NCBI RefSeq assembly: GCF_016917755.1
Contig: NZ_CP070326.1
Coordinates: 8,370,001 to 8,434,000, forward strand
Length of the DNA: 64,000 nucleotides
Direction: 5' to 3'
Origin: Streptomyces noursei
GTDB taxonomy: Bacteria > Actinomycetota > Actinomycetes > Streptomycetales > Streptomycetaceae
A program made the position numbers and the translations under genes. Below the pieces are notes generated by a model. That model was not told the DNA's origin. It worked only from the letters and a program-made list of their open reading frames with translations, and made no database searches. Position 1 is the first letter of the stretch; every line of letters starts with the position of its first letter. Positions 8,428 through 17,272 of this stretch are shown piece after piece.

Positions 8428-9759
8428 ATGACAGCGAACACGGACGCCTCGCCGGCATCGACTCGGTTGAGCAGCGAGGCGGTACATCCGCTGCGCACAC
8501 TGGACCCGGACGGGCCGCAGGACGATCTGGCTTGGCTGGACGAGGCGATCGGCGACGCGAGGGTGGTGGCGATCGGCGAGAACGCCCACTACAACCACGA
8601 GTCCTACCTCTTACGTCACCGCCTGATGCGCTACCTGGTCGAGCGGCACGGGTTCGGCGCCTACGCGATGGAGTCGGGATTCGTCGAGGGCTGGCTGACC
8701 GACGACTGGGTCCGCGGCGGTCAGGGGCAGCCCGGCCACGTCATGGCCAACGGCATCACCTCGCTGATGGGGCTGTGGACCGAGATGCGGGACCATCTGG
8801 AGTGGATGCGCGGGCACAACCTCACCGCCGCTCGACCGGTCGGTTTCTACGGCATCGACCTGTCCGGGTCGAACGTGTCCGTGCTACCCGGCCTCGACAC
8901 CGCCATCGCCTACCTCGCGCAGGCGGACCCCGACTTCGAGGTGGACCCGAACATCCGGGAAACCGCGGCCGCCTTCGCGGTGCCCTCCGCCCTCTCCCTC
9001 GCCCAGGCCGTTGCCGCCTACGGGCAGCTCGCACCCGCGCGTCGGGACGCGTTGACGGCGGGCTTGGCCGAGCTCACCGGGCGCATGGAGGGACGCGGCC
9101 TGCACTACCGGGGACGGACCACTGCCGGCGCCTACGAACGCGCGCTGCGCGCGCTACGCCTGGCAGTCGTCATCGACGCCAATGCCCGCGCCATGGCCCG
9201 AGGCGACCGGGACAGCCTGTTCGCCAACCGTGACGCCGCCATCGCGGACACCGTCGAATGGATCCTGCGCCGGGAGGACCGGATCATGCTGGTCGCCCAC
9301 AACGGCCACGTCCAGCGCTGGCCGGCCCTGTGGCCCGGCATGACCTCGGCCGCCGCCATGGGCATGCACCTGGCCGATCGGATCGGCGAGGACTACCTTG
9401 CCATCGGCATCACCAACGGCACCGGAGAGACCCTCAGCACAGGAGCCGACTTCTACGCCGGCAAGCTCTTCACCGATCTGCAGCCACCCCGGCCCGGCAG
9501 CCTGGATGCACTCATGGCCGCCAGCAGCGACGGCCCCTTCGCCACCGACCTGCGCCGGCTGTCCCCCGCCGACACCGCCGCCGTCCGGGCCAGCTCCCAG
9601 CAGCGTCTGGGCACCCTCTACTCCGATGTGAGGCCCCTGGACGCCTATGACGTCATCATCCACCTCCCCCACGTCACCGCAGCCCAACCCGACGACGAAG
9701 CCCTCGCCAACTCACCACACGACGTGCAGGAGGCGTTCTCCCGGTGGAAGTCACCATGA
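8428..9759 (+). CDS. Erythromycin esterase family protein
   Basis: 443 residues, the usual size for EreA/EreB-like proteins (PF05139). Visible family landmarks are the catalytic-region VAIGENAHYNHESYLLRHR near residue 50, the next-strand YAMESGF, PVGFYGIDLSGS, and the later conserved IMLVAHNGHVQRW. EreA/B open the macrolactone ring of 14-membered macrolides; many Streptomyces homologs act on other or unknown substrates, so macrolide resistance is not proven. A purine-rich GAAGGGGG lies 10 bp upstream of the ATG. It is divergent from the ArsR-like gene, which suggests inducible expression. Confidence 0.88.
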   Translation: MTANTDASPASTRLSSEAVHPLRTLDPDGPQDDLAWLDEAIGDARVVAIGENAHYNHESYLLRHRLMRYLVERHGFGAYAMESGFVEGWLTDDWVRGGQGQPGHVMANGITSLMGLWTEMRDHLEWMRGHNLTAARPVGFYGIDLSGSNVSVLPGLDTAIAYLAQADPDFEVDPNIRETAAAFAVPSALSLAQAVAAYGQLAPARRDALTAGLAELTGRMEGRGLHYRGRTTAGAYERALRALRLAVVIDANARAMARGDRDSLFANRDAAIADTVEWILRREDRIMLVAHNGHVQRWPALWPGMTSAAAMGMHLADRIGEDYLAIGITNGTGETLSTGADFYAGKLFTDLQPPRPGSLDALMAASSDGPFATDLRRLSPADTAAVRASSQQRLGTLYSDVRPLDAYDVIIHLPHVTAAQPDDEALANSPHDVQEAFSRWKSP

Positions 9760-10008
9760 CCAGGGCCGGCCAGAACGCCGCGCCAGGCCCCACCCACTGA
9801 GGCCACGCCCCTCCCGGCCCATCCCACCTCGTCCGATCACGTCGACAAGCCGGTAACGCCCGCCAATCACGGCTCCGTTGGCGCCCTCACCGCTCCATGG
9901 CGGTCCCTGTACCGATGCCACGAAATCACGACGGATTCACGGCATCGAGCCACCCCTCTCAGCATGCCGAGCTGTGCGAACAGTCCACCCGGCTCGGCAT
10001 CCCTGGCT

Positions 10009-10057
10009 GGCTTCCGGCTTCCGGCTTCTGGCTTCTGGCTTCTGGCTTCCGGCTTCT
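10009..10057. repeat. 7-bp tandem repeat, seven copies (GGCTTCC/GGCTTCT)
   Basis: Seven head-to-tail copies of GGCTTCY occupy exactly 49 bp. The array sits 10 bp beyond the stop codon of the secreted repeat protein on the minus strand. The rest of 9760-10067 shows an imperfect inverted repeat (GATGCC/GGCATC near 9914-9946) but no gene. Confidence 0.8.
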
Positions 10058-10067
10058 GGCGGCGGAA

Positions 10068-10670
10068 TCAGCCGAACAGGGAGCTACCGAAGCCGAGCGG
10101 ATCCACGCCGAACAGTCCCAAACGAAACAGCTCGGAACCGAACTCGTCGAACAGGCCGGGGCCATCCCCATCGGAGCCCCCCTGGTCGCCATGGCTCCGT
10201 TCGCCGTCACCCCCCTCGACGCTCCCCGGGCCAACGTCGCCCGAGCCCGGACCATCGCCGTCACCACGGCACTGATCGCACCCGTCATGCCGCCGACCGT
10301 CAACCCGCCCGCCGCCATCCCCCGCGCCGACACCACCAGAGCCGATACCACCAGAGCCGACGCCACCCGAGCCGACGCCACCCGGGCCGAACCCATCGCC
10401 GTCATCACGGCACTGATCGCACCCATCGTGCCGCCGGCCGTCAACCCGCTCCCCATCACCCCCCGCACCAACGTCCCCCGAGCCAAAACCGTCATCATCA
10501 CCACCACGGCACCACGGGTCACACCCGTCGTGCCGTCGATCGCGGCCGTGGTCACCGCTCATCCCCATGGCCCGGCTCTGAGGGTCACCCTGGGCAGGGC
10601 CGGCGAGCGGGGCGGCCATCACGACGGCAAGCGCCGCAGCGGCAAGCGAACGGCCTATGTACGTATGCAT
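10068..10670 (-). CDS. Secreted Gly/Asp-rich repeat protein with paired cysteines
   Basis: 200 residues. ATG 10670 has an AGGAGA ribosome-binding site about 8 bp upstream. A clear Sec signal peptide (MHTYIGRSLAAAALAVVMAA, cleavage likely after GPAQG) is followed by three imperfect repeats. Each opens with a basic RRHDGCDxxC motif (HDGCDPWC, HDGCDQCR, HDGCDQCR), continues with Asp-Gly runs (DDDGFGSG, DGDGFGPG, DGDGPGSG) and then GVGSGG-type linkers. The C-terminus is hydrophobic (GLFDEFGSELFRLGLFG). The repeats could bind metal or form disulfide-linked surface material; that is inference. I recognise no family. Confidence 0.65.
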   Translation of the reverse strand: MHTYIGRSLAAAALAVVMAAPLAGPAQGDPQSRAMGMSGDHGRDRRHDGCDPWCRGGDDDGFGSGDVGAGGDGERVDGRRHDGCDQCRDDGDGFGPGGVGSGGVGSGGIGSGGVGAGDGGGRVDGRRHDGCDQCRGDGDGPGSGDVGPGSVEGGDGERSHGDQGGSDGDGPGLFDEFGSELFRLGLFGVDPLGFGSSLFG

Positions 10671-10894
10671 CGCGTTTTCTCCTGGTCGGCAGGAAATCGG
10701 GCGCGAGATGTGTACCTCTGCACGCCGGATTTCACGCAGGCGCGCCTACTTCCCACTCCATCGGCCGGCAAAGTTGCACCGTCCGTGGCTCTGTGCCGAG
10801 GCCAAGGAGCACAAGACCCTCCAGAGGGTCGCCAGCGGATCTTCCTCCCCAGGATCGCCACCGTCCTTGCCGCCGTCGTCCGAAACCAACGGTG

Positions 10895-11500
10895 TCATGC
10901 GGGCACTGGCTCGTCGGCGAGGTAGGGCGGGGCGGGTTCGTACTGGATGTACCGGCGGACCGCGCGGGCGTGGTCGCGGCCGTGGAGGCGGCCGATGAGC
11001 CACAGGGCCATGTCGATGCCGGCCGAGACGCCCTGACTGGTGACCAGGTTCCCGTCGACGACATAGCGGGCGTCGCGGACCACGGTGACATCGCCCCTGG
11101 CCTGCAGGGTGTCCTCGAAGAGGTGGTGGGTGGCGACCCGTCGGCCGCGTGCCGGGCCTGCTTCGTGCAGGAGCAGGGCTCCGGTGCACACGCTGGTGGT
11201 CCAGGTGGTGCGGGCGGCGGTGGCGCGGATCCAGTCGATGAGGACGGGGTTGGACACCTGGCGGCGGGTCCCGTTGCCGCCCGGGACCAGCAGGACGTCC
11301 AGCGCAGGGTGATCGTCCAGGGTGTGGTCCGGTAGGACCCGCATGCCCTTGTTGCAACGGACGGCGCCGGGGTGTTCGGCGATGAGCCGCACCGTGTCGG
11401 TGTGGTCGCGCAGCATGGAGGAGGCGGTGAACACCTCCCACGGCCCGACGAAGTCCAGTTCCTCCGCTCCCTCGAAGATCAGCATCCCGTAGGCGGTCAT
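10895..11500 (-). CDS. DJ-1/PfpI family protein
   Basis: 201 residues making one DJ-1/PfpI (class I glutamine-amidotransferase-like) domain: MLIFEGAEELDFVGPWEVF at the start, DVLLVPGG, and the nucleophile elbow TSVCTGALLLHEAG with the reactive Cys. SQGVSAGIDMAL follows near the C-terminus. It matches the N-terminal half of GlxA regulators but has no AraC DNA-binding domain. Its ATG overlaps the stop of the GlxA-type gene upstream (ATGA), so the pair is translationally coupled. Relatives include isonitrile hydratase InhA; the activity here is unknown. Confidence 0.88.
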   Translation of the reverse strand: MTAYGMLIFEGAEELDFVGPWEVFTASSMLRDHTDTVRLIAEHPGAVRCNKGMRVLPDHTLDDHPALDVLLVPGGNGTRRQVSNPVLIDWIRATAARTTWTTSVCTGALLLHEAGPARGRRVATHHLFEDTLQARGDVTVVRDARYVVDGNLVTSQGVSAGIDMALWLIGRLHGRDHARAVRRYIQYEPAPPYLADEPVPA

Positions 11501-12468
11501 AGGTGCTCCCTGGTGGATCGGAATCGGTCGCGGTAGTCGGACGGTGCAACGCCGACGTGCCGGTGGAACGCACGGCGCAGCGTCTCCGCGGTGCCGAAGC
11601 CGTACCGTCGTGCGAGGGTCTCGATGGGGTGGTCGCTCTCGGCGAGCGCCCGCTTGGCGGCCTCGATGCGTACGCCCTCGACATACGTCGCCGGCGGGAC
11701 ACCGAGTTCGGCTGTGAACCTGCGCTGGAAATGACGGGGGCTCAGCCCGGCGCGCGAGGCGAGCTCGGTGATGCCGTGCCGAGCACCGGGGTCGGCATGG
11801 ACCGCCGCGACCACGGCACGGAGGGGATCGGTGGCCGGCTGCGCGGACCACAACGGCACACTGAACTGCGACTGACTGCCCGGGCGGCGCAAGAACAACA
11901 CCATCTCCTGCGCCACGGCGTGCGCGACCTCCCTACCCAAGTCATCCTCCACCAAGGCCAGCGCGAGATCCATCCCCGCCGTCACCCCCGCCGACGTCCA
12001 CACCCGCCCGTCCCTGAGAAAAATCGGATCACAGTCAACAACCAGCTCAGGATGCTCCCGCACAAGCTGCTGCTCACGCGCCCAATGAGTGGTCACCCTG
12101 CGCCCCCGCAGCAGACCGGCGGCAGCAAGCAGAAACACCCCACTGCACACCGAGGTGACCCGGCGGGCGCTGACCCCAGCCTCGGCGATCCAACGCGTCA
12201 GTGCGGGATCATGCCTGGCCTGGTCGACCCCACCGCCCCCCGCCACCACCACGGTGTCGATCCCCTCGGGATCCACATCGGCCACGCCGTAGGGAACGTG
12301 TACCGAGAGGCCACTGCCGAACCGGACCGCCCCCGGCTGCGGTGCCGTGACCTGGCAGGTGTACCCACCGGTGAGCTTATGAGCATGGTCGAACACCTCG
12401 TACGGGCCGAAGAGGTCGAGGGGCTGGAAACCCTCGAAGATCACAAAAACGATGCGGCGCTGCTCCAC
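11497..12468 (-). CDS. GlxA family transcriptional regulator (DJ-1 domain + AraC HTH)
   Basis: 323 residues. The N-terminal ~190 residues are a DJ-1/PfpI domain (VFVIFEGFQPLDLFGPYEVF, TVVVAGGGGVD, TSVCSGVFLLAAAGLLRGRR). The C-terminal ~110 residues carry two AraC helix-turn-helix motifs (ITELASRAGLSPRHFQRRF and IETLARRYGFGTAETLRRAF). Such proteins activate nearby catabolic or stress genes in response to small molecules. GTG at 12468, preceded by a GGTGGAGGA-rich stretch, starts where family homology begins (EQRRIVFVIF). The stop overlaps the ATG of the downstream DJ-1 gene, its likely partner or target. Confidence 0.88.
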   Translation of the reverse strand: MEQRRIVFVIFEGFQPLDLFGPYEVFDHAHKLTGGYTCQVTAPQPGAVRFGSGLSVHVPYGVADVDPEGIDTVVVAGGGGVDQARHDPALTRWIAEAGVSARRVTSVCSGVFLLAAAGLLRGRRVTTHWAREQQLVREHPELVVDCDPIFLRDGRVWTSAGVTAGMDLALALVEDDLGREVAHAVAQEMVLFLRRPGSQSQFSVPLWSAQPATDPLRAVVAAVHADPGARHGITELASRAGLSPRHFQRRFTAELGVPPATYVEGVRIEAAKRALAESDHPIETLARRYGFGTAETLRRAFHRHVGVAPSDYRDRFRSTREHL

Positions 12469-12752
12469 TCCTCCACCCTGTCTTCGGCACCGGAGGGCGT
12501 CAACGACACATACCCCACGCTTTGCGCCATGCCGGAGAGCGCAACAGTGGCTGCTGAGAGCGGCTGCGCGGTGGGGCACAGCCACGGCACCCCCGCCCTC
12601 GGGCCCGGGCCGAGACGGTATGCGGCCGATGGCCGGAATCCGTAAACCTCTGCTCGTGACCATTCACGAGACCATGGTCAGAGTTCTGGAATTCGCCCAG
12701 TTGAGGTCCTCATCAAGCCACCCGACTGCCCCGGGCCCCTCGACCGAACACC

Positions 12753-13139
12753 CTATTTTTCCTTCGCCTCGACCTGGCCTTCGACCTGCGCCATCCGTAG
12801 GGCGTCACGGAGAGATCGTCGTTGTTCCGGCGCCATCATGCCGAAGAAGGCAACAAGTGCGGCGGCGGGGTTGTCGCTGGTGGACCATGCTTCGTTCATC
12901 AGCGCGGCCGAGTAGGCGGCGCGGGTGGAGACCGCCTTGTATCGATAGGCTCGGCCTTCGGCTTCGCGGCGCACCCAGCCCTTCTGATGCAGGTTGTCCA
13001 ATACGGTCATGACCGTGGTGTAGGCGATCGACCGTTCCTTCTGGAGATCCTCCAGAACTTCTCGAACAGTGACCGGGCGGTTCCACTCCCAGACCCGCGT
13101 CATCACCGCGTCTTCCAAATCACCCAAGGGCCTTGGCAT
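12753..13139 (-). CDS. BlaI/MecI/CopY family transcriptional repressor
   Basis: 128 residues. Family landmarks: GDLEDAVMTRVWEWNRPVTV, VREVLEDLQKERSIAYTTV, MTVLDNLHQKGWVRREAEGR and the dimerisation tail. BlaI-type repressors bind dyad operators and are usually released when a partner M56 (BlaR1-like) membrane protease cleaves them; no M56 gene is adjacent here. ATG 13139 (MPRPLGDLED) fits the family start; an upstream ATG at 13178 lies inside a palindrome and is less likely. Confidence 0.88.
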   Translation of the reverse strand: MPRPLGDLEDAVMTRVWEWNRPVTVREVLEDLQKERSIAYTTVMTVLDNLHQKGWVRREAEGRAYRYKAVSTRAAYSAALMNEAWSTSDNPAAALVAFFGMMAPEQRRSLRDALRMAQVEGQVEAKEK

Positions 13140-13162
13140 ACAAGAAGAATAGTGAGAGACAT

Positions 13163-13183
13163 CGGAAATGCCGGCCATTTCCG
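13163..13183. promoter_or_regulatory. Palindrome upstream of the BlaI-type gene
   Basis: CGGAAATG and CATTTCCG flank a CCGGC centre, giving an 8-bp perfect inverted repeat whose edge lies 23 bp from the repressor's ATG. Position suggests an autoregulatory operator. It does not contain the TACA/TGTA core usual for BlaI/CopY sites, so binding by this repressor is uncertain. Confidence 0.4.
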
Positions 13184-13485
13184 CCCGGTATCCCCCGAAA
13201 AGGAGGCGTGGTCGGGGGAGGTCAGGCCATCGACCCTGCGCAGTGCCTCAGCGATGCGGCTGATGCCGAGCACGATGCCGCCCGCGGGCGTATGGATTCG
13301 CCTCGGCGAAGAACGGCACCATGTCGATCACGACCGGTGCACTGCTGTCCTGGGCGCGGAGTGAGTACTGGCGCGGGATCAGCACGGTCCTCGCCCAACA
13401 TGCCGTTCCGGTAGGGCACTTCGTCCTCCGCACTGGCCAAGACACCCTCCGCGGACGCACCGAAGGCCCCCTCCAGTCCGAAAAG
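13184..13485. other. About 300 bp with no recognised gene
   Basis: Two overlapping minus-strand frames (13222-13440 and 13248-13460) are open, with fragments such as ASAEDEVPYRNGMLGEDRAD and SSAPVVIDMVPFFAEANPYA that look vaguely protein-like. Neither has a ribosome-binding site or a family I can name. It may be a decayed gene. Confidence 0.35.
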
Positions 13486-14478
13486 TCACAGCCTCTGCGC
13501 AGCGGGCGGTTGTTCGGCGAATGCGGCGCGGTAGGCCCGCGGACTGGTTGCCAGGCGGGACGCGAAGTGCTGGCGCATGGTGATCTCGCTGCCGAATCCG
13601 GACCGGCGGGCGACCTCGGGCATGGGCAGGTCGGTGCGTTCGAGGAGCTTCTGGGCCGCCGCGATGCGGTGGTCGACGAGCCAGCGCAGTGGGGTGGTCC
13701 CGGTGGCTGCCGTGAAGTGCCGGGCGAAGGAGCGCGGCGACATCCCGGCGCGGGCGGCGAGCGCGGACACGGTCAGCGGCTCGTCGAGATGGGCCAGGGC
13801 GAAGGCGCGCACCTGGGCCAGGGCATCCGCGTCGCGGTCGGCGTGCGGGGTGGGATGTTCGATGAATTGGGCCTGGGTGCCGGTCCGGAACGGTGCGGTG
13901 ACCATGGAGCGGGCGACTGTCGCAGCCACCTCGGCGCCGTGCGCGGCGCGCACCAGATGCAGACACAGGTCGATGCCGGCGGCGGTTCCGGCGGAGGTCC
14001 ACAGAGTGCCGTCCTGGACGAACAAGGCGTCCGGTTCGACCCGCACCCGTGGGTGCCGGGCCCGCAGCAGGTCGGTCAGCGCCCAGTGGGTCAGCGCCCG
14101 ACGGCCGTCCAGCAGTCCCGCCTGGGCGAGTGTGAACGCGCCGCCGCACAGCGCGGCGATGGTGGCGCCCCGGGCGTGGGCGCGGCGCAGCGCCGCCAGG
14201 ACCGGCTCGGGTGCCGGGGTGACGTGGTCGTCCAGGCCAGGCACGAGGACGAGCTCGGCACGAGGGAGCCAGGCGAGAGTGCGGTCCGGTGTGAGCGCGA
14301 GCCCGCCGCGCATCGGTACCGGTTCGGGGCCCGCGGCCACCCGGCGCAACTCGAACGCGGGCACTCCGCGGTCGGTGCGGTCAGCCCCCCACACCTCGGT
14401 GATCACCGAAACGTCGAAGGCCCGGATGCCGGGAAAGGCGAGCAGGGCGATGCGATGGGCCGGCGTCGGTCGGGTCAT
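13486..14478 (-). CDS. GlxA/AraC family transcriptional regulator
   Basis: 330 residues with the same two-part plan as the regulator at 11497: a DJ-1-like sensor domain (IALLAFPGIRAFDVSVITEV, LVLVPGLDD, AALCGGAFTLAQAGLLDGRR) and a C-terminal AraC domain (LTVSALAARAGMSPRSFARH and MPEVARRSGFGSEITMRQHF). It is divergent from the isochorismatase-family gene at 14553 with 74 bp between starts, making that hydrolase its likely target. It is a distant paralog of the first GlxA protein, not a recent duplicate. Confidence 0.88.
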   Translation of the reverse strand: MTRPTPAHRIALLAFPGIRAFDVSVITEVWGADRTDRGVPAFELRRVAAGPEPVPMRGGLALTPDRTLAWLPRAELVLVPGLDDHVTPAPEPVLAALRRAHARGATIAALCGGAFTLAQAGLLDGRRALTHWALTDLLRARHPRVRVEPDALFVQDGTLWTSAGTAAGIDLCLHLVRAAHGAEVAATVARSMVTAPFRTGTQAQFIEHPTPHADRDADALAQVRAFALAHLDEPLTVSALAARAGMSPRSFARHFTAATGTTPLRWLVDHRIAAAQKLLERTDLPMPEVARRSGFGSEITMRQHFASRLATSPRAYRAAFAEQPPAAQRL

Positions 14479-14552
14479 CCTGGCAGTAAACCATCGATCG
14501 CTGTCTTTCCGCCTTCTGTGAGCGGACCCGGCGGGACGGCAGGATCGTGGAC

Positions 14553-15140
14553 ATGGAGATCACACAGAACGCGGCGCTGGTAGTGGTGGACGTGCAGAAG
14601 GGCTTCGACGAGTCGGAGTTCTGGGGCCCGCGCAACAACCCGGCCGCCGACGAGCACATCGCCTCGCTGATCGCGGCCTGGCAGGGCACGGACCGGCCGG
14701 TCGTCTTCGTGCGGCACGACTCGAACGAACCCGGCTCGCCGCTGCGGACCGGGCAGGAGGGAAACGACTTCAAGGAGTACGTCGAGGAGCGGCGCGGCAA
14801 GGGCGGCGGGCCGGAGCTGCTCGTCACCAAGTCCGTGAATTCGGCGTTCTACGGCACCCCCGACCTCGACGACTGGTTCAAGGCGGCGGGCATCACCCAG
14901 GTTGTACTGGCCGGCATCCAGACCAATATGTGCGTGGAGACCACCGCCCGCATGGGCGGCAACCTCGGCTACGACGTGCTGGTCGCCCTCGATGCCACCC
15001 ACACCTTCGACCTGACCGGCCCGAACGGCTGGCATCTGACGGCCGACGAGTTGGCCCGGGCGAGTGCTCTCTCGCTGCACGGCGGACGCTTCGCCCGGGT
15101 GGTGACGACCGACCAGCTCCTGGCCGCCGTCCGCCCCTGA
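14553..15140 (+). CDS. Isochorismatase family cysteine hydrolase
   Basis: 195 residues, normal for the family (PF00857). The catalytic triad is visible: Asp in LVVVDVQKGF, Lys in LLVTKSVNSAFYGT, and Cys in GIQTNMCVETTARMGG preceded by the cis-peptide region VVLAGIQ. Members hydrolyse amides or imides such as nicotinamide, carbamoyl and isochorismate-like substrates; the substrate is not evident. ATG 14553 has GGCAGGA about 9 bp upstream; an in-frame GTG at 14547 is too close to it. The neighbouring divergent GlxA regulator probably controls it. Confidence 0.88.
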   Translation: MEITQNAALVVVDVQKGFDESEFWGPRNNPAADEHIASLIAAWQGTDRPVVFVRHDSNEPGSPLRTGQEGNDFKEYVEERRGKGGGPELLVTKSVNSAFYGTPDLDDWFKAAGITQVVLAGIQTNMCVETTARMGGNLGYDVLVALDATHTFDLTGPNGWHLTADELARASALSLHGGRFARVVTTDQLLAAVRP

Positions 15141-15370
15141 CCTCCTGGAAACGAAACCGCCTGGGTCCTGGTTGTCGTTACGGCGCAGTCCGGGTGGCGA
15201 CATGGCCTTGGACAACTCCTGGATCGGCCACGGCCACAACCACAACCACAACCAAGGGCACGTCAGCACCACTCTGTCGGAATGTTCTCGATCTGTGTGA
15301 GCAGATCCCAGGCGGCGGGGCGTGCGGCGGGACGTATTGATTCTCCTGACTCACAAAAGGATCTCATGGG

Positions 15371-15394
15371 ACGAGAAGAGTCAGATCTTCTCGT
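15371..15394. terminator. Hairpin between convergent genes
   Basis: ACGAGAAGA and TCTTCTCGT form a 9-bp perfect stem with a GTCAGA loop. It lies in the 477-bp gap between the isochorismatase gene and the convergent MFS gene. Nothing else in 15141-15617 could be supported beyond a CCACAA microrepeat near 15230. Confidence 0.5.
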
Positions 15395-15617
15395 TTCCTT
15401 CGTCCCACGGCCCATGGCGCGGACGTTGGCGTCGTTCGGGGCCAGGGCTGCCGGCAGATCCTCCGGAGGTACGGGCGCCCTCCTCCTCTGATGCCTGCCC
15501 TGACCGGCGCCGCCGACAACCGCTCCAGAGTGTTGGCCACAGGCCCACGGCCGGAATTCCCGCTCTTCGACGCGGGGGGGGACGGCGATCGCTTGGGCCG
15601 TCGCCGCCCAGCCCGGC

Positions 15618-17039
15618 TCACGCTTCCGTACGCCCGCGCCGGGCCCGCGGCAGCGTCAGCGTCGCGCCGGCCGTCAGGACGAGTCCGGCCGCCGCGAGCA
15701 GCATGCTCCACCGCATGCCGGCCAGGAACGTGTCCGCCCCGGACAGCAGCGCCCCGAAGACCGCCACCGAGATGGCCCCGCCGACCTGGCGGCCGGTGTT
15801 GAGCACGGCGGACGCAGTGCCTGCCCGGTCTGCGGGGACGGCGTCGAGCAGCATCGCGGTCAGCGCCGGGACTGTCAGCGCCCCGCCGAGGCCGACCGGC
15901 ACCATCAGCGCGGCCACCACCCACACGTTGGTGTGCGGTCCGACGGTGAGCAGAGTCAACAGCCCGGCCGTCCCGACCAGTTGTCCCGCGACCATCGGCA
16001 CCCGCGGGCCGAACAGCGAAGCCAGTTTCGCCGAGGCCAGGTTCACCACGGCGACCAGTGCCGTCATCGGAATGAACATCAGGCCCGCGTGCAGGGCGGA
16101 CTGACCGCGTTCCTGCTGCAGATACAGGCTGAAGGTGAACACCCCTCCGTAGTAGGCGGCGTTGAGCATGAAACCGACCATCAAGGACACCGCGACCACC
16201 CGGGAGCGGAACAGCGGCAGCGGGAGCATCGGGTGCGAGCCCTTGGCCTGCGCGGCGAGGAAGGCGGCTGCCGCGCCCGCGGCCACCAGCAGCGACACCA
16301 CCACGGTTGGCCGGCCGAAGCCCTTGTCGCCGCCCTCGATCACGCCGTACGTCAGCGCGCCCATCGCGACCACCGCCGTCACCTGCCCGACCGCGTCAAG
16401 ACGGGCGGGCAGCCGTGGGGAGGCGGGTACGCGGGTGAGCAGGGCGAGCGCCAGCAGGCCCGCTGGGAGGTTGACGAAGAAGATCCACCGCCAGCCCACG
16501 GATGCGGTGAGCGCCCCGCCGAGCACCGGCCCGGCCGCCACCGCGACCGCACCACCCACGGTCCAGACGGCGATCGCCCGGGCCCGCTTCGCCTGGTCGG
16601 GAAAGCCCTGCCGGACCAGCGCCAGCGAGGCCGGCATCATCACCGCTGCCGCACCCCCCTGCACCAGCCGCGCCGCCACCAGTACACCGAGACCGGGCGC
16701 CAGTCCGCACGCGGCCGAGGCCAGCCCGAAGAGCACGAGGCCGCCGCCGTACGCCTGGCGGGCCCCGATGCGGTCGGACAGGGCGCCGGCGGAGAGCATC
16801 AGGGCGGCGAAGATCAGCGTGTAGCCGTCCACCACCCACTGCAGGCCGGACATACCGCCGCCAAGACTGCGGCCGATGTCGGGCAGTGCGACGGTGACGA
16901 TCAACGCATCCAGTGAGATGAGGAAGAAGCCCAACAGGGCGGCGCCGAGCACCGTGGAGGATCCGCCACGGGCCGCGTGCGGAGCCGCGGCTCCGGCTCC
17001 GGCTCCGGCCCCTGGGGATGACTTGAGCAGGGATTTCAT
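15618..17039 (-). CDS. MFS transporter, DHA2 (EmrB/QacA-like) drug exporter
   Basis: 473 residues with about 14 hydrophobic segments, as expected for the DHA2 branch. Landmarks: FFLISLDALIVTVALPDIG in TM1 (the D-x-x-I-V-N/T-V-A-L-P motif), QWVVDGYTLIFAALMLSAGA, the motif A loop LSDRIGARQAYGGG, and motif C AAGPVLGGAL in TM5. Members export drugs with the proton gradient. ATG 17039 has GGAG 7 bp upstream; a TTG at 17042 overlaps it. The SDR gene 230 bp upstream is on the same strand; no local TetR regulator is seen. Confidence 0.92.
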   Translation of the reverse strand: MKSLLKSSPGAGAGAGAAAPHAARGGSSTVLGAALLGFFLISLDALIVTVALPDIGRSLGGGMSGLQWVVDGYTLIFAALMLSAGALSDRIGARQAYGGGLVLFGLASAACGLAPGLGVLVAARLVQGGAAAVMMPASLALVRQGFPDQAKRARAIAVWTVGGAVAVAAGPVLGGALTASVGWRWIFFVNLPAGLLALALLTRVPASPRLPARLDAVGQVTAVVAMGALTYGVIEGGDKGFGRPTVVVSLLVAAGAAAAFLAAQAKGSHPMLPLPLFRSRVVAVSLMVGFMLNAAYYGGVFTFSLYLQQERGQSALHAGLMFIPMTALVAVVNLASAKLASLFGPRVPMVAGQLVGTAGLLTLLTVGPHTNVWVVAALMVPVGLGGALTVPALTAMLLDAVPADRAGTASAVLNTGRQVGGAISVAVFGALLSGADTFLAGMRWSMLLAAAGLVLTAGATLTLPRARRGRTEA

Positions 17040-17272
17040 CAAGGCGCTCCTGAGACATTCTTGACGGTGTGTGATCGAGACGAGGGGGGCAGGGGCAACC
17101 TCTGACGGGCCGGCTGCTAGCGGGACAGCCTGGCGCGGTGAGGTGAGCGGACACCGGCGGCGAGAGTCCCACCGCCCGACGTAGCGCTACATGCCTGGCA
17201 TGCCTGCTACCCCCGCTGCCTGCCGACTGCCTGCCGACTGCCGGCTGTGTGGGGCAGGCCCTTGTTGCCGTG

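Noticed and set aside
9878..11335. A 485-codon plus-strand frame over the secreted repeat protein and DJ-1 gene
   Set aside because: His/Arg/Pro-rich shadow; the minus strand has a signal peptide, ribosome-binding site and a DJ-1 domain.
13248..13460. Minus frame with SAPVVIDMVPFFAEANPYA considered as an S15/CocE hydrolase fragment
   Set aside because: Resemblance is limited to a few residues and no catalytic motif is present.
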